Positions 47,574 through 57,261 of a stretch of 60,121 nucleotides of DNA are shown piece by piece. The notes below the pieces were generated by a model. The model did no database searches, had not been told where the DNA came from, and saw only the letters and a list, made by a program, of their open reading frames with translations. How positions within the stretch are numbered: the stretch's first letter is position 1; the number at the start of each line of letters is the position of its first letter. Source of the DNA: Scytalidium lignicola (Eukaryota > Ascomycota > Leotiomycetes). The stretch lies in the NCBI GenBank assembly GCA_002812745.2, contig NCSJ02000266.1, positions 1 through 60,121 of the forward strand, in the 5' to 3' direction. Position numbers and translations under genes: made by a program.

Positions 47574-48547
47574 ATGTCTACCTTCAGCTTAGTTGACAAA
47601 GTCATCTTGGTGTCGGGAGCTGGACGTGGATTAGGTCTGACCCAGGCTGAAGCCCTGCTCGAAGCTGGTGCTACTGGTGAGTTTGCAAAACAGCCATATA
47701 TCGCAATCAACATCTGCTAACAGAATGTAGTATATGCTCTGGATAGACTCCGTACACTCTACCCTCTAAAGATCCCTTTAAAGTTTCATCAACTAACTAT
47801 CTTCTAGCGGAACTATGTGAAGACTTCTTCTGCGTACAAAAGCGTGCGACTGCCGAACTTGGAACAAGTTTTCATTACCAAAACATTAATGTTCGAGAGA
47901 CAGGTTAATTAAACAAGGTTATTGAGGATATTGCAACCACACATAGTCGTCTAGATGGCCTCATTGCTATAGCAGGGATTCAGCAGAAGACATTAGAACT
48001 CGACTTCAGCGTTAAAGATGTGAACAGAATTTTTGAAATCAATATTACTGGAGTATTCATGACAGCCTAGGCTGCTGCAAAACAGATGATACGATTTGGA
48101 AAGGGAGGTAATATTATGATGATTGCCAGCATAAGCGGCACCATCGCCAATAGAGTACGCATTGGACTATTTCTCAGCTCTTCTTCACGTGTTAACACAC
48201 ATGCTGATTTTTGATTTTGATTTTGCATTATTTAGGGACTATTATGCGCACTATACAATGCATCTAAGGCTGGTGTAATTCAATTAGCACAGAATCTGGC
48301 CAGTGAATGGGGACAGTACAATATCAGAGTCAATATTATCTTTCCAGGTTATATTGTCACGAGTATGGTGGAGGCACTCTTTGAGCAATACCCTGAGCGT
48401 CGAGAAAGCTGGCCTACCTAAAACATGCTTGGAAGGCTGAGTAAGCCCGAGGATTACAAAGGCGCTGCTGTGTTTTTGGTCTCGGATTCTAGTAGCTTTA
48501 TGACGGGGGCTGATTTGAGGATTGATGGTGGTCACGCAGTGTGGTGA
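47574..48547 (+). pseudogene. Short-chain dehydrogenase pseudogene (polyol/sorbose reductase-like)
   Basis: Splice structure is intact: exons 47574-47676, 47731-47751, 47808-48154 and 48236-48547 join in phase and read MSTFSLVDKVILVSGAGRGL, GLTQAEALLEAGATVYALDRL, a central LIAIAGIQ/MIASISG core, YNASK active site and GADLRIDGGHAVW end. Three in-frame stops break it: TAA 47906-47908, TAG 48068-48070 (GVFMTA*AAAKQ, expected Gln) and TAA 48419-48421 (SWPT*NMLGRL, expected Gln). Each is one C-to-T change from CAA or CAG. Family members are NAD(P)-dependent mannitol/arabinitol/sorbose-type dehydrogenases of the classical SDR group. Confidence 0.85.
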
Positions 48548-49278
48548 ATGTTCCGAATTATTTCCGAGGGAAAGGCGTGCTCTGTTGTAAATTTTCGAAA
48601 TAAATCTACTGTGTATATCAAGAATTATGCTTAGTAGTGGAGTTCCATCTAATATTGTCTATGATTATGTGAGCATTGTCACTACAGTAGAAAGAACCCG
48701 GTCAAGCAAGTCATGATGTTGGGTAGACAACGAAGATACGGTGGCAAAGCTTTCCCCCAACACAATCAATCTAACCCCAGTAATTTGCAACAAGGTCGCG
48801 AACTGTGTGTTGACAATGTTCTGGATACACCTGCTTAATTTCGCCAAGTACCGTAGATTTGACTACATGCCTTTTCCTCGGGCTATTGCTTTGCTGTGCT
48901 CCACCGCTGCAACTTCGTATATCACGCCTTCCCCTCAATGCCTCAATATTACTGTACTCTCGAAAATCCCCAGCGATAACGGTGTGATTTGCTCAGACCC
49001 CTGCTGGGGTTTGTGGACACTTTTTGATTACTGATATCACCAACATGGGTTCACGGGCTCCTTGCGAGAGAAAAAAAACTCTTATCCGGAGAAGGTCCGG
49101 GGCTGGACCCGGAGAAGCTGAAGGATTAAGGCTAGATGTGGGCATCGAATCTGCAGCTCTCGTGGACTCTTTTTTTTTTTTTTTGATGCTGTGCAGTCCA
49201 CGGCTGTCCTTTCGGAACTGCCGTTTTGAGTAATCCGAAGGGGACCCGATAGAAGCCAGCGGAGACTTCCATGAACTA
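48548..49278. other. Repeat-island spacer, no supported gene
   Basis: Contains a 15-base T run (49170-49184) and a repeated CCGGAGAAG. No domain recognised in the small ORFs. Confidence 0.45.
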
Positions 49279-49616
49279 CGGAGGTCGCGGTAAAAAGTCA
49301 TGACTATTCTGCCAAGCCACTAGTAAACACTAGTGGATTTAGCGCACATATATAGTAAGTTTAGCGAGGCACTAGATACTTTAGCATATTTAGATAATAA
49401 ATAATTCTTCNTTTTTACAGAAGGTTATAGTTTTAAATGATAAGAATAGATATGTAAAACTAGAACAAGTAGTAAATAAAGGAAGAAAAATCCTAATAGA
49501 GTTTGATTATAGTAGTTTTATTGAATTTAATACCAATTTACGTAGAAAATAATGCTTTAGAATATTTAGCACTAGTGGCTTGGCAGAATAGTCATGACTT
49601 TTTACCGCGACCTCTG
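49279..49616. mobile_element. TA-flanked MITE A (CGGAGGTCGCGG ends)
   Basis: Left CGGAGGTCGCGGTAAAAAGT and right end (reverse complement CAGAGGTCGCGGTAAAAAGT) match over 46 bases with one mismatch. TA at 49277-49278 and 49617-49618. 338 bases, non-coding AT-rich centre. Confidence 0.82.
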
Positions 49617-49618
49617 TA

Positions 49619-49966
49619 CGGAGGTACAGCGGTTAAGTATTTGCACAGCACTAGTAGGGACGGCCATTGTGGAGCCTTCCTATTCCATATTAGGCAGTAA
49701 TCCTACAACACCACTTTCTACNTGTTTACATTGTTTACTTATGATTTTACTACTACAATCAATGTTTGGNTTTTTTATTTTAATGTTATAAACTTAATAT
49801 TGTGTCAAAATCAAAAACCAAACATTGATTGTAATAGTAAAATCATAAAGTAAACAATGTAAACACGTAGAAAGTGGTGTAAGATTACTGCCTAATATGG
49901 AATAGGAAGGCTCCACAATGGCCATCCCTACTAGTGCTGTGCAAATACTTAACCGCTGTACCTCCG
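49619..49966. mobile_element. TA-flanked foldback element B (CGGAGGTACAGC ends)
   Basis: Nearly the whole element is an inverted repeat: arms of about 160 bases (49619 to about 49777 and about 49805 to 49966) with only a few differences, and a short loop. TA at 49617-49618 (shared with element A) and 49967-49968. The termini start CGGAGGT like element A, so they may use the same transposase. Confidence 0.85.
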
Positions 49967-50200
49967 TATGTATAATGAGAGATAACTGCTAGTACAATAC
50001 CTTCCGTTTTGAAAGGTAGCTGTTGGAACCTTCCCGTTTTGAAAGACAGTTGTTGGAACCTTCCTGATTTAGCAAAACTGCGACAGAACACTCGCTCACA
50101 TGTAGCCACTCTAATCCTTGCAGTTAACTACCCAAAATCGTATGGTTTTTGCCGCTCGTTTCAGACTTATCTTCATTGAGTATCGTATGCCTGAAAGCTA

Positions 50201-50409
50201 CGGAAGTTACGGTAAACAGTCATGAGATTCTTGTTAAGGCATCAACTATTTTGGCCTTATGAACGTCCTGTAATTTATAGTGATCTTCAAGCTATTAATG
50301 CCTTATAATACACCGTAATTATAGTGATTTTCAGGTATTGTAATTACTATAAAGCCTGAAATTGAGTATCTTTAACATAATCTCATAACCTTTTGTTGCG
50401 ACCTTTATT
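50201..50409. mobile_element. Possible decayed relative of element A
   Basis: After TA (50199-50200), CGGAAGTTACGGTAAACAGT CATGAG resembles the element A end CGGAGGTCGCGGTAAAAAGT. A weakly complementary right end lies near 50375-50409 (AATCTCATAACC, TGCGACC). Boundaries are approximate. Confidence 0.35.
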
Positions 50410-50623
50410 TTATATAACTACTGAATAAAAGTTATCAATAATATTGCGATTAATGGTAATAACAAAGATGTGCTTATACTAATTATTATCACGTAAATGT
50501 TCAGCAAATTCGAGTAATTAATGTGTTAACTTTTAAAGTTTTATCTCAATTATATGAAGTTGCTACTACTTTTTACATTAACGTTGACAAAATGTCACAA
50601 GTTTACCTTTTACAGAACAACTA

Positions 50624-51027
50624 ACGTAAATCCCTATCGGTCGGATCAGTGGAATTTACCGCAAAATTGAGCAAAACAGCACCCTAGCATATTTAATAAC
50701 TAAATCAAATCATAACTTGAAAATCAAAATCTGAATTCATATATTAGTACTTAATAAATAACCAAGTCCTAATAAAATCAGCATTAGTAGTTAAGATTAT
50801 GTAATTCAACAATCGTGATTTTGGAGTTTAAAATCATATTTAACAATATTACAAAATATTAAGGAACTTGATAAATTCGAAAATCTAATGCTTAATATTA
50901 TATTCAGATAACTAATTATTACATACAATATTATGTTATCAATGTTTATAGTTATTGAATATGCTAGGGTGCTGTTTTGCTCAATTTTGCGGTAAATTCC
51001 ACTGATCCGACCGATAGGGATTTACGT
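50624..51027. mobile_element. TA-flanked MITE with 79-base inverted repeats (ACGTAAATCCC ends)
   Basis: The left end ACGTAAATCCCTATCGGTCG is mirrored at the right end; the first 70 bases match perfectly and the match runs to about 79 with one mismatch. TA at 50622-50623 and 51028-51029. 404 bases with an AT-rich, non-coding centre. The terminal bases resemble the element at 43914 (ACGTAATTCCC). Confidence 0.85.
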
Positions 51028-51483
51028 TATACCTATTAAAGTTGTATTATGTAAAACTGTCGCAATTGTCTCAGCGGTACAGAAACTGTTCCAGTGGAAC
51101 AGTTTTATTACTCTATTAGGAATTCGCTGTGGTGGCGTCAGGGGGTGAGTAAGACCTTAATTTCCAGTTGCTAAAATTACTCTAATGGCTAATACATGCA
51201 CTATATAGAGTAATTAGATATTTCTGATATGTCGCATAGCCGGTGCCGCAATCCCTTCTTCCCAGTTCACCTCGATGACAAGTGTGTCCGAGTGGCAGAA
51301 TAATCAGTCTTCCACCATTTCCTGGCTGCATCCCTTCAGGCTGGTCCTCTTGGCTTTCGATACGCTTCTCCATTTCCTTTACGAGCCTCAGATACTCCTC
51401 ATTTCATATCCAACCATGTACCAACAGGGTCTTGCGTGTTTCCCAATCAGGTGCCGTCACTGAACCACAATACACTTTCAAAT
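51028..51483. other. Upstream region of the bZIP gene
   Basis: Lies between the MITE at 50624-51027 and the bZIP ATG. ORFs around 51182-51527 overlap on both strands and look unstructured. The MITE ends only about 455 bases before the ATG. Confidence 0.45.
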
Positions 51484-53114
51484 ATGAGCGAGATCTTTCA
51501 GGAAGACTGGAGTCAAGTGTCAGATAATACCGAAAGAAGACTGATACAAAATCGAAATGCTCAGAGGATTTATCTTGCGTCTCAGTTGTCCTTCGTAAAC
51601 TATAGATAACGAAGTTTATATAACATTCTTGTGTGTAGTCAAGACCTAACTATAGCACAGGCAACAAGATTAAGAAACGCATCGAAGAGCTGGAAGAAAG
51701 AGCAGCCGCTGCCATGACCTCCCAACCCCCTCCAGCATCTCAGTTCTCTGCCAATGGGCACGAGTATCTCCAATCCCAGTCCCAATCCGAATCACAATCT
51801 CAAACGACTCCTCATTCAATCCCAACCCCGAATTCAGACGATCAAAGAGATGGAAGTTGTGGTCGACCAACAAGGGAGCAGTTGGATATGGATGGGATTG
51901 CTTCACACCAGGTTGAACAAAACAGAACGCAACATGTCGAGAGCCCGATACAACTTTCGCACACATACCCGTATTCGCTTTCATTAAATGGCAAAGCACC
52001 AGCTACCCACGATATGGATTACTATCCTAATTCCCACATTGATGAACATGCCCTCATTTCCAGCCCCGTAATTCATCCATCACCGATCTACTCCTCGTCA
52101 ACCCAATACCGTGCATTCCCCCTGGATCAGAGTCAAAAAGAATCCTACCAGGACTCGATCGGCGAACATGCACTCGGTCTCGCCTTGCAAACGCCCTCAA
52201 CTGACCTCTGCCAATGCTATCATGAGCATGGTAGAATGCCTATCCTCGAGCAGAGCCAGAAGGAACTCAATATGGATCTCTGTAAGGAACATGCTCCTTC
52301 TCCCTATTCAGCGTCTCTGAAAGGGAGCAATGTATCGCCATGGCAGCCGCCTTACATTCTTGGATCCCCTACCAGAGAAAGTCAGGGAAATTCTCGCACG
52401 ACGGTATCTCCCCGGCCAGCCCATATTTATTGTTCTGCAGCCTTACACTCGTCTACTGGTGGCTCATTCCCAATACCACACACACCCAGCCATCCATCAC
52501 GTGTGTCTGCCCCTCTCCAGACCTATTCAAAACCGCAGCGTAGAAGTCACTACGGTCATGAATTATTGGCTATGAGGGGCCACGGTAATAGGCTGAGAGA
52601 TTGCTGCGGTGGTGGAGTAGTCATGCCCTCCACTCACCAACCAACGTATATGACTCGCAACTCGACCCAAACATTTCATCCTTCTACCTTTCCACCCCAC
52701 ATGACTTCACACCCGAGTTCACCTGGAGATCAGATAAGTCATCGATATCCCTCAACGCCGCACGAAAATTACAATTACCAACCTGCTGTGCCCCAACATT
52801 TGTATTTATATTGTCAGCAGCAGAACAGCTACAATCACGACCACAATCATGGCCACAATCATAGCCCATACGATCCACCCACTGATCAGATAAACCATCG
52901 ATACCCCGAGACGCCACAGGGAAATAATTACCATCCTGCTGCGCCAGAACATATGCGTCTATATTATCAGAAGCAGGACAGCTACAATGATGGCCACCAT
53001 CATGTTCCACATGATCCTTCTTGTAGAAGGTCCGGAATTCTAGAGCATTTTCAGACTGGGCAGGTGCGGCGGACGGCTCAGTGTTGCTCATATAATAACG
53101 ATTACTTCTCGTAA
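51484..53114 (+). CDS. bZIP transcription factor, splice donor lost (possible pseudogene)
   Basis: Two exons are implied: 51484-51574 (MSEIFQEDWSQVSDNTERRL, then IQNRNAQRIY) and 51661-53114 (NKIKKRIEELEERAAAAMTS ...). Joined, they give the AP-1/Yap-like basic region QNRNAQRIYRNKIKKRIEEL, with the conserved N-x-x-AQ-x-x-YR core and a short leucine zipper, about 514 residues. The junction at 51574/51575 reads TATC|TTGCGT where GT is needed. The acceptor (CTAAC branch, AGCACAG) is normal. The 466-codon downstream frame is intact, Gln/Ser/Pro/His-rich and contains two ~45-residue repeats. Without splicing, translation from 51484 ends after about 41 residues. Alternatively an internal ATG at 51714 could make a protein without the bZIP. 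Confidence 0.62.
52724..53019 (+). repeat. Duplicated ~45-residue His/Tyr/Gln-rich coding repeat
   Basis: Two consecutive copies within the bZIP gene: the first begins DQISHRYPSTPHENYNYQPA, the second DQINHRYPETPQGNNYHPAA. Each ends in a His/Asp-rich stretch (HDHNHGHNH; DGHHHVPHD). Diverged, so not a recent duplication. Confidence 0.7.
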
Positions 53115-53630
53115 ATAAAAATAAAGTAAATAGTAGAAAAGAGAGCTTTCCTATTACGACGAGGGCTCTCTGCATAAGCACAATGCCTTTGAGTTACAAA
53201 ATAGAATTGCATACTTTAGTACTAGGCAAGATACAGATTACATGCCACGGTAGACATATTTATTTCTCAAAAGCTAGCGGTGCTCAATACGGAAGCTTTG
53301 ATTTAGGGGATGATAACCGAACTAGACTAAATAGAACAAATAAGCGAGGTAAAAGAAAGATGTCTACCTCATCATCATATTATATCGCTTTAAAGACACT
53401 GTTCATACAGGCCATGTAGAGTCTCTTTAAAAAGTAAGTGGTAATTTTAGTGGTTGATGTAGTGAATTATGTTACGTCCTCTATTCCAGCGTTTAACTAC
53501 TAGAGACACCCTTGCTAACGGTTTAGATTCTGCTCCTTTTATATATTAATGGCCACCACCCCGTTCGTCTGACCTTCACACATCACGCCTTCACTTCTTA
53601 CACAGATCTTCTCTCACGACCACTGTAATA
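53115..53630. other. Intergenic, HDAC promoter side
   Basis: 516 bases. A 78-codon ORF at 53183-53419 starts with ATG but shows no recognisable feature. The promoter and 5' UTR of the deacetylase gene must lie here. Confidence 0.5.
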
Positions 53631-55439
53631 ATGTCTTATGCCCCTGTCGATTCGCCCATTCTCGACCGAAGTTCGCGCAAGAGGGTCGATTATTTCTATG
53701 ATACCAACATAGGCAATTCAGCCTACTTTAGTGGTCATCCAATGAAGCCTCATCGTGCCAGGTTGGCGCATAGCCTAGTTATGAATTATGGCTTGTACAA
53801 GAAAATATCCATCTTTGTGAGTAATTTTTTTCCTCTATCTTCCATCCCGTCGTCAGAGGGTTCTGCAGTGATGTCGAACGGCGGCAACCCTCTTCGGATG
53901 CGATTCCTTGCAGTACCATGGATGACGACTAAATCACTGTATCTCAGCGCGCCCTGCCAGCTTCTAAAATGGAAATGACTCAATTTCATACGGAAGATTA
54001 CGTCGATTTCTTGGCCAGAGTGACGCCTGACAATGTGGCATCCTTCCCCAATGAACAGAACAAATTCAACCTTGGAGATGACTGTCCCATATTTGACGGT
54101 CTATTTGAGTATTGTTCGATCAGTGCTAGCGGGAGTTTGGAGGGCGCAGCACGACTAAACCGAGGAAAATGCGACATTGCTGTTAACTGGGCTGGGGGAC
54201 TTCATCACGCCAAAAAGAGCGAGGCTAGCGGGTTCTGCTATGTTAATGGTATGTAATTTATGCTGTATTATTCCTCAGTAGCCCTGATAAACCAAACTTA
54301 GTCTCACAAATTCTAGACATTGTTCTCGCAATCATTGAGCTTTTGAGATTTCATCCACGGGTATTGTATATTGATATTGACGTCCATCACGGCGATGGGG
54401 TGGAAGAGGCCTTCTACACTACAGATAGAGTAATGACGGTTTCTTTCCATCAGTATGGGGAATTCTTTCCTGGCACCGGGGAACTTCAAGATATTGGTGC
54501 TGGTCTAGGCAAACACTACTCAATCAACGTTCCCTTGCGGACTGGCATTGACGATGCCTCTTATAAAGGCATCTTCGAGCCGGTGATCAAAGCGGTGATG
54601 GATCGTTATAGGCCTAGCGCAATCGTGCTGCAGTGCGGAGGTGACAGTTTATCAGGTGATCGACTTGGTTCACTTAATTTGAGCATGCGAGGACATGCAA
54701 ACTGCGTAACATATGTGAAAAGTTTTGGTTTGCCTACCTTAATTCTTGGAGGTGGAGGCTATACGATGCGTAATGTGTCACGGACATGGGCTTATGAGAC
54801 GGGCCTCATCGTTGGAGTTGATTTGCCACGAGAACTGCCACAAGATGAGTACCGCGAGGTAAGCGTTTGACCGAGCAGAATTTCATGTCCCCTACCATCC
54901 ATCCCAATGTACTGACCAGGCGTCAGTATTATGGTCCTGACTACGAACTCGATGTGAAGGCTTCTGACATGGCCAACATGAACTCGTACGATTATCTGGA
55001 GAAGATCAAGATCAAGATCTTCGAAAATCTAAAAAACATCACGTTAGCACCATCTGTTCAGTTGCAAGTTGTCCCACGGCAGAGCTTAGGTGCGGGAGAT
55101 GAAATTCAAGCAATACTTGATGATGAGGATGAAGATAACCAAGATATGCGTCATACAGATCGGAGAAAGGATCAATATATTCAAGCAGATGGGGAGCTCA
55201 GCGATAGTGAAGATGATGACAATCTCAGTTCTGGAGAGAACAGACATAACATGAGGCGAAATATAGTGGACTTTGGAAACGTATTGCCTCAGGAAATGGA
55301 TATGTTGCCTCAGGAAATGGATATGTTGCCTCAGGAAATGAATGTGTTGCCCCAGGAAATGGATGTGTTGCCTGAGGAAAAGGATACAAAAAGCTTGGTA
55401 GAATCTCCAGGCCAGCCCAAGACTCAAACGATACTTTAA
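53631..55439 (+). CDS. Class I histone deacetylase, divergent RpdA/Rpd3 paralogue
   Basis: Exons 53631-53816, 53948-54248, 54317-54858 and 54927-55439 encode 513 residues. The deacetylase domain covers about 20-385. All catalytic landmarks are present: the His pair in [19 protein letters not shown] (about 148-149), the zinc ligands in DIDVHHGDG (about 182-188) and GGDSLSGDR, and the Tyr of GGGGYTMRN. The C-terminal tail keeps an acidic RpdA-like motif ([20 protein letters not shown]) and then five LPQEMDM-type heptads. Many normally invariant positions differ from canonical Rpd3 (for example [23 protein letters not shown]). It is therefore more likely an extra, faster-evolving copy than the essential housekeeping gene. 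Rpd3 enzymes remove acetyl groups from histones in Sin3 complexes. Confidence 0.9.
55284..55388 (+). repeat. Coding minisatellite, five 21-base units
   Basis: Units begin TTGCCTCAGGAAATGGATAT and encode LPQEMDM. The first two copies are identical; the third, fourth and fifth have one to several changes, ending LPEEKDT. Confidence 0.9.
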
Positions 55440-57261
55440 ATATGAAAACTGTGACATATAGCACCGAAGCTTATTAGAAAGCACCCTGAAGGCTACCACT
55501 GTTTCCTATGAGGGTACCTAGATTTTGACAGTCAACCAGGCCGTACGGAGAGGTGGTAGGTCTATATATATATAGTATATTTGTCTCCTGTATCTAGTTA
55601 GTTGAGTCAGTTGAATTCAATCTCACGTTATCCGCCGTGAGTGATCACACATATTCTCTTACAAGTTTCTGAACCCGGAGTCGTTTCCCTCACTGAACAA
55701 TTCCTTGAACAATTACTTATTCAGCCTGAGTTTAGCTTATTACGGATACCATGACAATGATCTCAGCGTCAAGAAGGCTCCAAATTGAACGGTCCCAATT
55801 AAAGCCCATGGGGTGTTCAGGTAAAGTGACTTTAAATAGCTTAAAGCCAATGGAATGTGGACCATCAGGTCGTTAGGGCCTTGATTTGGAACTAAATGCA
55901 GAAACCTGCGAGCTTTAGGAACCGATTGGTGGGGAAAGTGAAGCCAGGCGGCCTACTACCTAAAGTACACAGGATACAGAGGCGGGGGGGGGGAGAGGCT
56001 TGAAGCTATTTCCTGTACAAAAGATATAGATGCTAAGACTAGCACTACAATTGTTGGACTATGTAGTTTAATTATATTTCAAAAATATTGCTTCAGGAAA
56101 CGGCTAAGAAGTAATGTGATGCCTTGAAAGCTCTGTGTATCGCCAGAGACTACGGCAGTTAGGAATAAAAACATATAATTTTAATTACTATGGGCCACTA
56201 GAGGCAAATGTGACGGTGACTATAATAGCTGTTGAATTAAATTCCTTATATGCCGAAATTGGACATAAACCCTAAGGAGATACCTTCTAAGAATCCGAAA
56301 ACAGTGGGTTTCTTGAAGTAATCAGGACTGTGAACTCGAGATTTGATCCCTCCTTTTATGGCTAGAGATTAGTAACTCAAATTATAATAATTACACCTTG
56401 ATTGTCACTAAACCCATAGAGTTTAAGTGAGAATGGGATCTAAGGAGTCTAAAAGAACGGGATTTTTAGTGGCTCAAATACTAGAATTCCTAAGTTCAAA
56501 GGGAAATGCTACAGCTGTAGAAACATTGGCCATAGAAGAGTGGTTACGGGATTGTTAAGAAAGAGCTTAAAACAAGTCCTAAAGCAATAGCCAGCTATAG
56601 CTTAAAGCAGAAGCCAACATAATCCGGCTGTTCAAAGGGCATAACTTAGTATATTTACAACGTATTTGCTCACTATGGAGTTAGCTAGTTAGTTCAGTCC
56701 AGTTCTACATTAACTTAATCTTGTCAATATAGACTACTTCATTATGCCTTGAGCTGCTTAAAGTTAATGTATGTTAGATAAGCCCTCCCTGAGTACTCTA
56801 AATCACCCACCCCCTGAGTAACAAATCATCCTATTATCAAACCACACTGAGTATAGCTTATAGAATGGTCCAGCAATACAGATTATTACATAACTTGTAC
56901 TGTAATTGCATCATAGGATAGAGAGTTAATATATTCTTCATGCGAGAACTCGTGTACTACTCGTCAAATCCTGAGCTGTTACGTGAGATGGGGACGCGCA
57001 GAAATTGTGATGTGAGATTACCAGGCAGGGTTTATCTATGTCTTTCCGAGCTTCCGCTCTGCAAGCCAACCATGTAATGAATTTACGGGATCAGACGGGT
57101 CCACAAATTTGGAGTCTTGGAATTTACTTGTATTCAAGTCCTTAATTACCTGTTCCTATTGAATCAAGCGAATTCTTACTCTATCGTTGTTTGTTATCGC
57201 ATTTCACCCTTGAATCATTTGCACCATCATTACTGTGATTTCGGATCTGTGTCTAGCAAAG
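55440..57261. other. Intergenic 1.8 kb in the accessory island
   Basis: No supported gene. A 10-base G run near 55984-55993 and short tandem AT tracts occur. Sequence between 56050 and 56900 is AT-rich and without structure I can name. Confidence 0.5.

Noticed and set aside
51565..51661. U12-type or GC-donor intron in the bZIP gene
   Set aside because: The donor area TTATCTTGCG does not match the U12 consensus RTATCCTT, and a GC donor at TTGCGT would put the exons out of phase.
53183..53419. 78-codon ORF upstream of the HDAC gene
   Set aside because: Has an ATG but no recognisable family; could be a relic, too weak to call.
55225..55499. Minus-strand ORFs with repeated Phe-Pro motifs
   Set aside because: Antisense shadow of the LPQEMDM coding repeat.
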